DNA of 64,000 bases from Acanthopleura granulata. Lineage: Eukaryota; Mollusca; Polyplacophora; Chitonida; Chitonidae. The notes under the pieces are model-generated. The model worked only from the letters and a program-made list of their open reading frames with translations. It was not told the DNA's origin and did not search any database. A program made the translations under genes and the position numbers. Location of the stretch: assembly GCA_016165875.1 (NCBI GenBank), contig JABBOT010000003.1, positions 23,206,441 to 23,270,440 on the forward strand, read 5' to 3'. Below, in pieces: positions 22,001-37,000 of this stretch. Each line of letters starts with the position of its first letter. The stretch's first letter is position 1.

Positions 22001-25000
22001 AAAACTGCTGATACCAGGCTAATTAGCATCACTGAGTGACACCACTACCATCCAAATTAACATGGATGGTGATGGCAATTGAAATAGCACCACAGGTGAA
22101 AACAAAGTAAGTAGCACAACTGATGATACTGATCGAATAAACATAAATAATCATACCGACTGAATAAATGCAACTTATGATACTTACCAAATTAGCACAG
22201 CTGATGATACCAAATAAATAAACAGAACTTATGACACAATGGTATTAGCACAGCTGATGGAAATGAACATTTAATCAGTGCTGTAGATTTTGACATATTT
22301 TACACTTTTTTCATAAACCCTGTACCCTGTGAATTTCACTCTGTTAAAGTAAAAGACACTGAGACACTGTTCATTATAAAGATTACAAAATTCCCTTTTG
22401 AGTATGAATACCTATTTTGGCTTGTGTTTAATTCTTTGATAAATTGTCCGTGTTTGAAGTGTGGAGTATTTTGTTGCTGACTGGGGATCAGAAGGCATCC
22501 ATGCTTTTAAGCTTAAGATTTTAAAAGAGATTGAACAATCAGAGAGCTTGAAGATGTTAGCTGATTATAAGCTCTGACGTAAATCATCTGAGTTGAATGT
22601 TATTGAATCATGTAATAACTTTAGGCAGGGCACTCTTTTAGCATTATGTATTTTACATGTAATTATAACAAGTACAGGTGTGAACACAGCAAAATATTTC
22701 CAGACCATTGTGTTATGGCGAGAGTTTCAAGGTCATTTCATGTGATAAATTGACATATGTTATATACTTAAGTTTCAACCCTAGCAGCTTAGTACACTGT
22801 CATGTGACAAGAGTCCATGCTAGGAAGAATTGGCTTGATGGATGATAGTCTAATGTCGATTTCTATTAGTTGCTGTTAAATACTTAACCGATATAAGCAT
22901 AATATTGTCCTACCGTTCAGGTAAACTTAACTCAAAACATGCACTGTCTTTTGCTTTAGGCTCATTTATGGGCTGGAAATTAAGATATACTTATTTTTGC
23001 ACAGATAACAGGATTGCCAAAGAGACTATTACAAATGGGGAGGGGAGGGAATTACAAATAAAGATGAAGTACTTGTCCGTAGAAAGACCACAGAAAACAA
23101 CATCAAAACCTCTGTGTACCTTTAACTTTTTTTTCTAGATTTTCCTTTGTGTGAATAAAAGAATACCATTTGTGTCTTTAGCTACATTTATGCATTTGTC
23201 ATAACTTCGGAAACACTCAAGCAAGATTTATGTGGAGAAGTTTTGATTTCATATTTGTCTTGTTTTTACCTGTGTTAGACTGACATTAAAAGTGTGCCCT
23301 ACTGGACAGCGTGATTCATATGATTTTATACACATATTTAATACCATTATGTCTCGTATAAGTCTTAAGACATCACTCATGAATATCCAATAACACTAAA
23401 TCCATCTTATTATGTAATACGTTCACACTTTTATTTTGTGAAATAAATATCTCTTGTTATGCTGTATGTTTATGCCAGGCCCCAGAATTATCAGCTCTGG
23501 TCACCTCGTGAGTGCTGATAGCTGATTTATTTGTAACTTCCTTTGCAAGCCGTCTCCTCCGGATTGAGTCACCTCCAAAGAGGCCTTTGAGGTTTGAATC
23601 TACTGTTTTCCCGTTGGTTTTTGCATTTAGGCTTCTTTCTGCCAATTTGTTTGTTTTGTCTGAGAGGGTGATAATGTTTTAACTGTTCATTACTTACATG
23701 TATGCTTCAGGTAGGGGTTTTTGTTTAAAATTTTGCTTGAACTTCACATGCAGCTTTTTTGAATCTTTGCATTTTTCTGACTCTGACTTTTCTTAAATCA
23801 TATATTTACAGAATATTGACATATAATAAATTGTATTTAATTCTACTTATAATATGAAAAGATAGCTAGAACTTCATGAGTTTAAGGAATGGGCAAGTAG
23901 AATATATACACCTTTTTTTTCACCAAATGTATTTCATTCAAATGCTTACATAACTTTATGGTGCACTCACAAATTGATTTGAGATTAATTTTTCCTGATC
24001 GTTTGCACTGTGAGGGAAAACTATTAAAATTGCTTATCCAAATGGCGTATACCATATACATGTGGCTTGCTACAGATAGTGTTGTGAAAAGAAAATTGAG
24101 CACGTTATTTTTATTTTTGCTTCATTTGATTCTGTGTCTGGCATCTGACTACTTTTCGGGGGGGGGGGGTAACTTTCCCATGAAAACGTGTTGAAAACTC
24201 TGAACTTGGTAAAATGATCATGACATCTTTCCCATGTGTGAAGATATGTCACAATGACATGCATGAAATATTGTTGAGTTGTTCAAAAGAAATCTCAAGA
24301 CAGTGAGACCTATGTTTATACCTTTTACTCATCAAGTATAGCTTAATGTTTGTACATACATATTTTGCCTTAATAAATAAACAATTCTGCAAGCCTTCTC
24401 CGCAAGAATGGACATGGCATACTTTAAAAGTTAAGACTACATGTATGCACTAAACGAAAGAAGATGATATCACATAAGAAACGCATAAAATTGTTAGAGC
24501 AATCCATGAAATCAACATTAAAATTTCAAGGAACTAATGCTTTTCTTGGTGGTGGTTTACATGCAGACATTGTATACGGGTTATAAAACATGTCTCAAGG
24601 TTAAAAGTCACACCATATATCTAAATAAATGTATTCAACAACAATCATTGACACTGTGAGCACATTGTTGTTGGAGAGATATGTTAAAGGTGGTTCCAAA
24701 TAAGAGATAACAATGGGCGGGATTGTGGTAACATGATAGACATGCACACTGTATGTACATGTACCTCTGTACAAGTGTGCTAGGCTTTTCCAGTGTGTTT
24801 TCTACAAATTCTAGTTGAGAGTTTAGACCATTTCCAGTGTTCCAGTGGGGAGGTGTTCCTGGATTTATTCCAAATGTTCTTTTGAAGCTTTAAATTCACA
24901 TGTATCCTTTTTAACTGTGCTTAATGAAGAATACTTGGTAATGAATTGATTATGTATATGCCGTAATGTTGTAAATTCCACATGTATGTGTTTATCTCTC

Positions 25001-28000
25001 ACTTGCTTCATATACATGTAATATGAAAGAATATTAATAATCAATAATAAATACAAAACTTTACACGGTGATGGTAAAGTATATTGTGCTTAAATAAGTG
25101 AAATTCTGTCAGCTTCATACTGAAGCATTTAAAGTTAAAGCTTAGCTTTTTTACTGGCTGACATTTGCTCTCCATATATGATTAGTTCAGTTTGTGTTGT
25201 GCATGTGCTGTACTGTATTAGGCATATAAAGCTGTGGATGATGAACATTCTCCATGTCACACTCCCTTTGAATAATCAAGGTAAAGGGTTAAACTTGGGT
25301 GTCAGTTTTCTTTGGCACAGTTTATTAATTAACTCTATTTTGTGACCACAGTTTGTCTTTCAACTGTTAAAATTTCAGAATATTGGGATACTCTACAAAG
25401 AAATCATGTACATGTACATGGATATTTAATTCGCATGTATCTAACCACAAGTGCTTGTTTTCAGTTTATCAGAATACTAAAATAATTATAATTCTTTGTA
25501 TGAATGTGAGCATGTGATTACATGCATAACTGTTAGTAGTTGATATTGATGTATTATTGTTATGTATAGACTAATATCCACGTGTATGCATATGACATGT
25601 ACCTGTATGTTTTGTTCACACACCAGTAATTGCAAATGCAAGACATCTCATTTTCCTCCTCTTATGATAACGATGTTCAGTCATCCTAGAGCATTGTCAT
25701 TTAAGCAAAATATTCTTCAGAACATTGAGGACTATCAGTGGAATTACCTCATTCTAACGCTTTAACTAAACTTAAGATTTAAGTCAGGGTGGGGAGGTTG
25801 TCAGGTACCTTATGAAGGGCAGTGACTTATACTCTCAACTCATAAACCAGACGTGGCCATTAGATCAGATAAGTGAATTTTTGCCGAGTGCATGTATGTA
25901 CATGTAGTTACTGAAAATCTTTATTTTAAAGTTCAACAGGTTGTTATAAAAGATAGATTTTTTTTGCTTCCTTTATTTATGTTAATTTATGATTGTGATG
26001 ATAACCACATATTTAAGGGAAGAGTATGCACTAAACTCCATACTTGTAAGCGACTCACCTTCTAAGAATGGCAATAGGGGGAATTCTGAGATTCTTGGGT
26101 TTTCATAGATGTACTTATGTGAGCTTTGGTAATGCATAATTTGTACCATGATGCTGCTGAGAGAAGTCAATGTGTTGTGTGATTCAGCTTGCAGCAAGGA
26201 AAATCAATTATCCAGCTGAAACCATATGAATTTTCAACCACATCTGGCTAAATTACAGTGCAGGTCAACTTGGCCATGTTGGCAAGAGTTTCTTTAAGAG
26301 TACTCTCCCTTTATCTGTTTCTTGATTGCTGAGGCCAGCTACATGTACGCAACAAGTTGGCGCAGCATTAATACAGCCATAATGGATTACGTAACAAGGC
26401 TATGATACCTGTAGCTGTCCAGTGCAAGATTATTACATTGTTTTCACTATAATGGGAATCTCTCTGGTGCTGTTTCTATATACACCAGTCAACAGGGTTA
26501 GAAGTAATCTTGGTTGTAAATTTGCTTTGCAAGGTGAATTTAGTGAAGACATGTTTTCAAACCATGCAAAATATACTTAATACACATGTACAAGGAGCAC
26601 TAAATATGCAATGAACACGCCGTAATGCTGCATACAGCTCCCAAGTTGTGGGTTTTTCATACTCTCCTGGATCAGAGTTTATCTTTCCCAAGCCACACCC
26701 AGTATTGTCCTCCTTCTAAAATGTACATGGGAGTATACTCATAGGTTAGGTCAACTATAGCAACCCATATGTTTTACAGCTGTACATGAATGTTGCCATA
26801 TAATTTTTTTATGATTTTCTTCCCACGGCACACATGTTGAGACCTTCAATCCACTGACCACGTTGTCAAAATCTGTCCCCTGCATCAGTGCATTTTACAG
26901 GTTGCTGTTATATACAGCACTGTTACTGTTACCAATCTTATTCCTAACAGTAGCAACCTTTATATGCACAATTATATCAGCATGAGCTTTACATGTACAC
27001 TTTGCATAAATCAAAAGTTTTTGTGTATGTAAAAGAGGCTTATATATTATTAATGACTATTGAAAGAACTAATCATGAAAAAAACCTTAGCGTCCTGAAT
27101 ATGTGAATAAATGTATCCAGCTTCTGCCGTCACTAATCCAAAGTGACACATTGAAAATTACAAATTGAACTATATAATGTTGATATACATGCACTTTGTA
27201 TAAGCCGCTCTACCCTTTGTGTCTCTTCATCACTTATTAGGTCACACTTTTGACTTCCATGTTGTATCTAAACAGGTAATAAATCTGAATGAATTTGCTG
27301 CTATCATTTATTTGAATGACGCATGCAGCCATCTGTTATCACTTTATCTAAATACATACCTTAATTACTGATAGTAATCAGGAGAGTAATTACTGATGGA
27401 TTTGTTATGGCCACTTTTGTATGTGAGTGTTGCCAGTTGATAACTTCACTCTCTAAGTACAGTGCATGCTCTAATATTATGACAGTGATTATTGTCTTCA
27501 TTCTGTGAGGGCTGGGGACCTCAGTGGCACAGCTGGGCATAGCGTAATGACCCAGAAACCTCCTACCAATACGGGTCGCTGTGAGTTCAAGTCCAGCTCA
27601 TGCTGGCTTCCTCCCAGCTGTACATGGGAAGGTCTACCAGCATCCTGGGGATGGTCGTGGGTTTACCCCGGGCCCTGCTCGATTTCCTCCCACTATAATG
27701 CTGACTGTCGTCATCGTCGTCTGAGTGAAATATTCTTGAGTATAGAAAACACCAATGAAGTAAATATATCCAAGGAGGGCTTAAATGTGGAGAGATTTTT
27801 CTCTTTTTATGATTAATTTTGTGTTTGGGGGAAACATTGACAATGTGTGGCTTCAAGTTTTCTTTCTCTCGCACAAACTATGTCAATTCCTAGCCATGTG
27901 TAGTTGGCCTCAAATGTTGAATCCGTTACACTTATTTTGATTAATTTGAAACAGCTTTCTTCCATTTGTTTCTCATTGCCTGGAGGTGTAACCTAGGTGT

Positions 28001-31000
28001 GGGGCCATCAGCCTACACAATCACGACTTTTATTGTGAGCTTCCCCACGAATTATATTATGTGATTCCCTGGCCAGAAAACACTGATTAGCTGTCAAGTG
28101 AACTCCCAGTTTTATGTACAGTGCAGATGCAGGTCACGGAGGCGTGTATCATAATGACAGGCAGGGATATCCAGAATACAGCTTTCATGCATCCATGGCA
28201 GGAGGGAAGACAGTATATATATCAGTCAGTACCCGCTAATGCGACATTTTACAATAAATCACAACTTTTTCTTCATACCATGCATATAATTGAAAACTGT
28301 TAAAAGACAGTTATCTTCAATACCTTGCCACTTTTCTAAGGTATCTGAAAGATTCACGCACGTTAGGCCTCCATACACACTGACTCTGTCCAAGTGTCAT
28401 GTTGTTTGTGTTATTTTAACTGTTAACTTCAGAGGTCATTAACTATAATAGAAATCTACATTTTACCCAGCTCCATAATAAACTTCCAGCAAGGCATATT
28501 AAAGTGTAAGACTTCTGGATTAATGTATAAAGTTTCTCTCTGACTGCCTCATTGAAAAGGGAGCTGTTGGTACTCCGCTATGTTCAGTTGAACGTCAGTC
28601 TTCCAACACAGAATTGTTACCTGTGTTGGGATAAGTGGGATATCTCATAAAACACATCATACATGTAGTCAGCATGGCTGCTATGTTGCCATCCCCAGTA
28701 TTGAAGGAAGTAGAAGTAGAAAACTTTTCACTTCACTTCACATTCATGAGTCATGTGACCTTCAGAAATGAAAGACTTGTCATGCATGTATTAGCACTGT
28801 ACAAAGGCTAAGAATCCTTGGTTGAAGGTGTACACCCTGTAGATTATTAGACCTAAGTAGCAATGCAGTAGGGAAGTTTTCCAGTGACCCAGTTAAGCAG
28901 ACTGTGGTTGGAAAGAGTTCACCTGAAATTACATATTGATCACACTTTAATAGATCAATACCTGTACGAAGAGGAATGTGTTCACAATACACATTGTATA
29001 CACAAGCAATGACACGGATTGCAGGGGGTACTGAAGTGGTGGCGTGCTTGTGATGCGATGAATTTCCTGAAGCATGTCACAAGCAGAAGGGACTGTTATA
29101 ATGGCTGTGCTGTTCAAGTAAACAGGGTGTGATGATGGTGCCCGTGATGTGTGCGGCAGGTGGATGCTGTAGCAGTTTGTAGTGGTTTCAATGGTTACCT
29201 GAAACAACAACAGGTGGACACGGGTTTGTCTCGCGTCGTTCTTGCTGCTCGTCAGGCCAGCTGTAGTTCCTGCTGCTGATGTTATTCACTGATAACAGTG
29301 TCTAGCACATAGACTGTATCGTAACCCAAGGCCTCTAGCCCATGCATTGCTAATCACATTGTCTGCCTACTCAGGTGGCCATTTTCATCGGGGACATCAT
29401 GAGACGTTTAAAAAAGTGGCGATCGATGGAGGTATTTCGAACATTCTCAAATGATAATGATAGTTTACTTAATGTGGATATTAACCGAAATGAATGTTCA
29501 AGACATCGAAGAAGGTGAGTTTCATGAGTTCACACTTTCAGAAAAGATGAAAGACTGTCATATTGTTGACACTTAAAATTTAGCATACATGCATTAAAAT
29601 ATCAAATTTAGAAGTGTATATGAATAATTCATACATGTGTAAGCCTATCTATGGTACAAGTACAACATATGTAACAAGGGCTGTTCAGATTACATGTCCA
29701 TTTGCTTCTGACCTTGCTCCGGACCTGGCTCCCATTCAATGCGAGAATGATCTGACCTACATGCACTACTGACGCACATTCTGATGTTTTCACAGACTCC
29801 ACATGTAGGTGGTAATGATTTTGTGTGTTGCAAATTATCATAGTTTATTGCAGTCCTGGTTGGCCAGTTTTGTAAACTGTTTATTTATTTTAGTGTTTTT
29901 GAGGCACTTTCCATGATTTTTATAAGACAAGTGATGAAGGTATTGTCTGGTGGTGTGAAGGTTAGTATGTTATGATGTTTGTGTATCGACTGGCAATACA
30001 GGGAGGCTCTGGGATGATGTCAGTGTTAGTCATCATCATTGCCAGTCTGGCTTCAGGCCTCTGCTCCTAGATACAGCCAAAGCACCTGTTTATAATGCAT
30101 TGCAGTAGGTTACTGCCGGTGCTCAGCCACTGGTATACTGATTGGACCAGTTTCTCAATGGCTCTGTGCTTAAAGCCCAGCTTGTCAGCAATTTATCTTC
30201 TCCTGTTCATTACTGCTCTGCTCTTACATCAGTGACGTGAAGTACACTACCTTCACAATGACATGTATTATTCCCTCTACTTGTTCATTACCGCTATGCT
30301 CTTCATGCATCAATAACACACACTGTACTTCTTCACGTATTGTGCATTCTATCATTACCAGCACTGTTTTGTGGGCTGATCAACACAGAGGAATGAGGCA
30401 AATGTCCATACACTTGAACCATTAATGGGATTTCATTTTTTTTGTTTTGTTTATTTATTTATCTGCCTTTATTTTATTTTTATGTCTATCACTCTTGTTT
30501 TATTTTCTCTTCCATCTGAGCAGCCCAGATTTCCTCTTGTCATTTTTGTTGTATGAACTTTTCATGGACTGTACATAGTTGTATAATGACAATTATGTTC
30601 GTGTTGAAAACAGTTCATAAGATTTATTCTTTAATAAAAACACAGACTGCAGAAGGGCAGGTAGGTGTAGATGCAGTGTAACGAAGGCATTGCCCCTATG
30701 TATTTTATGTTTCATATGTATGGACACTTGTAACATTTTAGCCTTATTGGTTTTCACTTTGACGTTGCGCAGATGCCTCTTTCAGACTGCATAGAGAAGA
30801 CTTGTAGATCAATGAGAGACAGCTGTGGCACTGAGAGGCCATTTGCTGATGTGGTCCAGGTGAAAGTCAACTGTAACACTAATCACAGCACTTGCCTGTT
30901 TAGTAAACACTGTGTTGGGTTTGTCATTTCAGACTTGGAAGCCTAAGCTCCAAAGAGGAGGGCCTATCCCCGAGGCGTGAGGACAAATCTCAGGATCCGA

Positions 31001-34000
31001 TTGACTCACCAGGTAATCAACACCACAGTTTTTCAGGATTTGGGCATCTGCTAGCCTTGCTATATGAACATCGTTGTTAGAATTCAGATATGAACAGGTA
31101 ATTTGTATTCAGGAGGAGTGTGAATATTTTTAAAGTGATGTCTTTGACTGTGGCAGTGAAGAAGTTGGTAATGGCTTATTTGGCATTAAAGAAAGTTGCA
31201 TGAGAAATTCTTCTTGAAGCTCAGGCTCTTCATTCCACAGCATCCATTGCACCCACTACCTAGCACACTACCTGCCTATTTTGATGTCATTTGGGCCAGT
31301 GATAGCCGAACAAACTAACGGCTCTGCTGAAAAATTTACTTCTGACCCTTCAGACACTGTCTGAAATCAGCAGTAACATAATGTCTCTCTTTGTCTTCTG
31401 AATATTATAACATCATTATCATCAGTTGTGGCCTCCATCATGCATTTTGAGCAAAAGAAAAAAAAATACAACAATTGTTTGACATTGGTGAAGGTCAAAT
31501 GAATGAACCAGGGCCACTTCATCACTGTGTTCCGAAATCTGAGAGGATAAGCCATGATGTTTGCGAGGAAATTATACAATGTGGAAATTTGTACGTTTAT
31601 TTCTGGCCAACCAGAAGCTACAAATTGCAAATACACATCTGAATAATGACCAAAAAATTTTTCACAGTCATCACCATGTGTTCACTCTTTTGACTTTCAC
31701 TTTCAGATCAAAAAGGTTTGCAGTTCACTTTTAATGTGTTGAACATATCATCACAAGACAACAGACAGGAAAACAATACCAACTCCATGCGCTACAATTT
31801 ATTTATCTCTTGTTGTTGCAGCTGGCGGATTGGTCCAGAGGTGTGTGATAATACAGAGAGATGAGAGGGGATATGGACTGACTGTCAGTGGTGATAACCC
31901 AGTGTTTGTCCAATCTGTGAAAGATCGTAAGAAAATCATCTCGTATCATTCATATGATTGTATTCTTGAATGCTCCTTTCAACTGCATTATAGGTGTGTT
32001 AGTAGCTAGGTGGCATTACCAAAAATGGAAGGGTTTGTATTGACCTTTTACTTTGATGGCTTTGTGGATAATTTTGTTTGTTGCCCATTTGCGATATCAA
32101 TCTGGCGGAGCGGTCCTGCTGGTCTCTGTCATTGATTTTACCAGGTGTCCAGCCCCAGAATGTCAGGTTAATCAGCCTCCTGTCTTTTAAAGTAATAGCT
32201 CTTGTGTCTGCCCATTGTCCAACTAGAAATCCTTACATGCTACTGATCACCTGGCATAATTTGCAGGACAAATGCCACAGGTTTTACCAGATGTGAGTTC
32301 TAATTCAAATTCCCAGGGAAAGACAGAGGCTAATTGAGACTTTTGTATTGCAGAGCTCACCATGCGCTTGAGTGTTATGTGAACCTTTATATTCAGGAGA
32401 GTAGATTTGTGGTAAATTTAATATACCTGGGTATACAGCTGTTGATGGAATAGAAGAGCCTAGAGTTGTACATTATCCGCTGTTGGTTGTTTAACTTGAT
32501 GTTCGACGTTATGGACAAAGTGTATGGAATTTTCAGTTCATTTGTAGTATACTACATACAGTAAAACATGCATAGTATCTTCAGTCTGATTCTGATGACA
32601 TTAAACTGTAAATATGCTCTTTCATTCTGTTGTGCTACAAAGGGCGTTTTGTTATGAAAACGAATCGATTTAGGGCATAACATTAGATCAAAAACATGAA
32701 TAATTAGCCAGTGATGTCATATAAAATCATTATTGTCGTTCTTCAGCCTGTTTACTTCCTAGCGTGTTCCTAGAGGTGTTCATGTAGGCATATTCTGAAG
32801 TCATTATTTTGTGTAGACTGATAAAATCATACGTTTTGTGAAGTCCTGATATGGCCTGATGTAACCAGTGTAGTTTTTGTCTCCAGAATTGAATTAATTG
32901 ATGCATAGATGGCATTAAAGGGTAGTTTTTAGTAGGCGAGAAGGTTCAGCAATTAGGGTATAGAGAAAGAAACGTGATTTACCTGCCCTTGTTCCAAAAA
33001 TATTTCCATGAACAATCTGACACAGTTGTAGAACTTCCTATTTGTGTTAGATTAATTAGATATGTGTTCTTACTAAAGGTGCCTTTAATAGCAAAGTCAG
33101 TTATTACCGCTCGATCAGCAGCGTTCAGTTTTTATGTACATGCATGTACATGTGTGTGTCCGTGTGCATGTTGTCATCTAACCTCTGACAAGTTGTCTCC
33201 CTTGGGTGTTATCCCACCAACATGAATGATGTTGGCTTTACACCAAATTTAGGTTTGTACCAGTGTTTTCCAGCTGACTTGTCACTTTCTTTTTCATGCT
33301 TTACATAAATATTTGATTACATGTACATTTAATTGCAGATGGAGCGGCAGCCAGAGCAGGCGTCCAGCAGGGTGATAGAATAGTTAAGGTATATATAATT
33401 TACAGTTACAATATGCTAGTAATCCATTTAAATATTCATTTTCCAACAGCTAACATTTATTTATTTACTTTTTTTTAAGTAGTGTTTAGGGATGTACTGA
33501 AGATTTCTTCATCATGCTTGTTGGACAAGATTAAAACACCACCTTTTTGGTATCAGACAAACTTCCTGACTTAAAGCCATAGGCTCGCAGGTCCAGACTG
33601 GTTTTGTCAATGGCTTGACAGTCGCTTTGAGCCCGAATTTAAACCTTTTAAGTCCCTAACAGCCCCAATGAGGTTTAAACAAAATAAATGAATTGCATAA
33701 TAAAGTTATCATTCAACTGACTACTGCATCTCAGAATGCCTGTTGTGGTAAGAGTTTGTTATAAAAGGGGCTAAATTGTGAAATAAACACTTATAAGAAA
33801 TAGTGAAAATGTGGCTAGACTGCTTGAGACTTCCTCAATTCATACAGAGACATATTGCCCGCGTTAGAGTGTACTACTAACTTAGTGTGTTTGTTCCCAG
33901 TCTGTAATGGAACCACAGACTATGTCAGGCCATGTGACATTTTCAGCAATATTACAGCATTCTTAATATTTAAACTGTGGCAAAGTGGGCCAGCTTAATT

Positions 34001-37000
34001 TCTAAAAGTCAAAAGACTCTAGGAATGAGTGCGTTTGTTGTTAGATCCCACATATGCAACATGGCTTTTTTGTCCTTTGAAAATGAAAGTGATACTTGGT
34101 GTATACCTATCCTAATTTTTATGCCATTGCGGTAACTGTATCATATAGTTTTGCAGTAGGCCTACTGTAATTGAGAAGCATTAGAGCAAGTATTTTTTTT
34201 ATATTTGCCCTTTACCCCAGTACAAGTGCTCCCAGAAAGCAATTGGAACCCGGTTCTAGGCCATTTTGCTGGGCAACAAACTGACTGTAAGAAAGGAACT
34301 GATGTCAAAGCTGAAAGCAAGTTAATACTATGGTTTTGTGTGGTTTATGAAAATGAAATTGATTGATTTTCCAGGTTAACGGCACATTAGTGATCAACTC
34401 AAACCACATAGAAGTTGTGAAGCTCATCAAATGTAAGTGCATTTTGAATTTCCAACCCTACTTTGTATTTCACCTTTCAAGTGTTAAAAGAGATGGTGAT
34501 ATTGCAGTTAGCTCAACAGCATTCATCTGTGGGAACTTGAGTAAAGATCATCTTACTGGAAGCCCATGATAGACCGTATCTGCACCTGAGGATGCACCTA
34601 CACCACTCTATTATGTCTTCCTGCGCCATGTTTGGAAAAAGGCAGTGGATTTTAAAGCTCTTATTTCTGTTGGATTATTTTAGATATCTGATTCCAACTT
34701 CAGTGTGCAGTGTGTCAGTGTGTCATTGAACATTCAAACAGCGTTGTCCAGCAAGTATATGTACATGTGTGATAGCACCAATTCTTTAGCCTATTTGTCT
34801 TTGCTGTACAATGTGAAATGTGGACTGTATAATTATGACTGTTGTTTTGCATGTTTGATATTAATATTCAGGATGTGGAATGGTACATAAATGGTCTGTG
34901 TTGGCTAAAAAAGTCATGCATATTTAGTTACCCCAGTTGGCTTTTATAAGCTTATTATTTGAACCCTGTCATAGTGCATAGTGGTGAATTGTTTTCAGAC
35001 CAGAATGTAAATAGATAAACAGACTAAGACTGTCATGCTCTGATCACATAGCAGATTCCTGAAAATGTGTTATAGGGTAGATGTACTTCACCTCATAAGG
35101 AAAAGGACATAGAAGTCCAGTAAATTGGCAAATATAAGCCTAGATTTTGTCAAGTGAAGAAACACATTCTTGAGGAATCTTTATTATCATATCGTTCATA
35201 ATAGCACTTTCCTTTCTGAGTGTATTCTGCTTGTCCTCCTTTGTAAGCTTGGCCATTATATTTTGTTTTCCAATGCCTTTGTTTCAATTAATTTGTCACT
35301 TAGAGTGTCATCATTTAGACATTTTTTTTTTTGTTTTTTTTTTTCAATTTTGTGTGATTAAGGACTTTTTCTGTCTTTTTTACTTCTTTTTAACACTTTA
35401 AATGGGTGTACTCAGGAAAACTTATGGGCTCCTTGTGGTCCAGAGTTTCTATTTATAGTCAGCCCTTGTTGTTTTGACATATCACTAAGGCAACGACCCC
35501 TTTTGACCTTTTGGAAGGGATGGAGATGTTGTTCTTACTGGCTGCAGTGTTAGAGTGAGACTTTGACTGCTGAGGACTTGGTGTGGTAAAGCATAAGCCA
35601 CATGTTGCTGGGAGAAGTGAGGTGTGACAGCCATCATGTTAAACTATCTCCCTGACTGGTGTTTACCTACTCTTTACTAACTGAAACTCAGGGCTACCCA
35701 TATCTGGGATCTGCATGTAAGTATGCACATTATGCTGGAGCAGGCTGACTTGTGGCCTCTGATATCTTGGAATCTCCCCAAACATGTGGAGAGAGAGAGC
35801 TGGGGAGCCAGCCAGTATGACCAAAGTAACAGTAAGCCTATCTTGACCTGGTACCCCCCCCCCCCCACGCGTACCTCACATTAAGATAATGCTATAACTT
35901 TGGAAAAAGATGCTAGCATCATGAAGGGTTGGTCACATCTTTTAGGATGAGCTGATATGCTAAGCAAAACACTACAGATGATGGTCTGATCAGACTGATT
36001 TGAAAGTACATGTAAGTTTAGCTATCATCTGTGGGCTCGTTATATGTTCTGAAGGTAAATTGTTGGTCATGGAGTTAGTGTACATGTGCATGTACACTAC
36101 ATTCAGAAATGTTCGTTATGATTGTGCTTATATATTTAGTGACCGTGCCAGCCTCATAGATTATTTAAGACATCCGTTAGGAGGGAGGTTAAATGTGATC
36201 TTCTGTATTTCACATAAAGTTTAGCACTTTCTAAGTGACATGTTTTGCTTGATTTTGATAGATTCATCCACCTTACAGGGCCAGCTGGGAATTTACACTT
36301 ATTTGTGATTAATTTCGTATCAGGAAAAATAAGTATTGGCATGAGTCGTCATTTTAAGGCCTTTGTGTGCTTTTTGAAAGCGCATTTTTACATACCAAAC
36401 TTAAGATGACACAGTGTATCATCGTAACATAATGTCTGTGTAAAACATACTGTCAAAGGTACATGTTTGTGTATTTCGGAACTTTGCTGTATTGACGAGC
36501 CTTGCTCTGTACATATGATGGCTGTATGAATGGGTTTCTGTCCAAGGAGCATAGTGTAGGCTGGACACAGGTGCTGTGCATTGGGTGGGGTTGGTGGGGC
36601 CAGGTATAAGGTAGGCTATGCTCAGTCACCTGAGAGACCTACATAGAGTGACAGCATTGATATATATATGTGCCCTTATCCTGGCCTCTGTGCCCAGTCA
36701 TCCTGTTAGTAATTCTAGCTTAACAAGGTATGACAGCTATGTGGGACAAAATCATAAACACTTTTATCTTTAAGTGGTGTAAGGAAACCCATATTTATGG
36801 ATCGTGATATTCATTGAAATTTTTATATCTGTCATATCTGAGTTTACAGGGACACACTGTGTCAGTTTTCTTTGGTAAGTCAATTCATATGAAGGCAAAC
36901 AAGTGTTCATTTTCATCAGGGTGGAATACATTTTGGAGGATTCTGTCCATTAGGACATGGACTTTGGTGTGGTAAGGGACCATCATCATAGTGTGTGCAT

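Larger units (their letters stand above)
16049..29398 (+). other. RhoGEF intron 1, 5' portion (13 kb)
   Basis: No exon recognised. It contains a dispersed repeat (17016-17203), a SINE (17238-17425), the 27-bp minisatellite (21472-22280), a G12 run (24158-24169) and a full SINE (27509-27768). The rest is AT-rich sequence with frequent TACATGTA-type palindromes. Open frames in this stretch are short and unconvincing. Confidence 0.7.
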
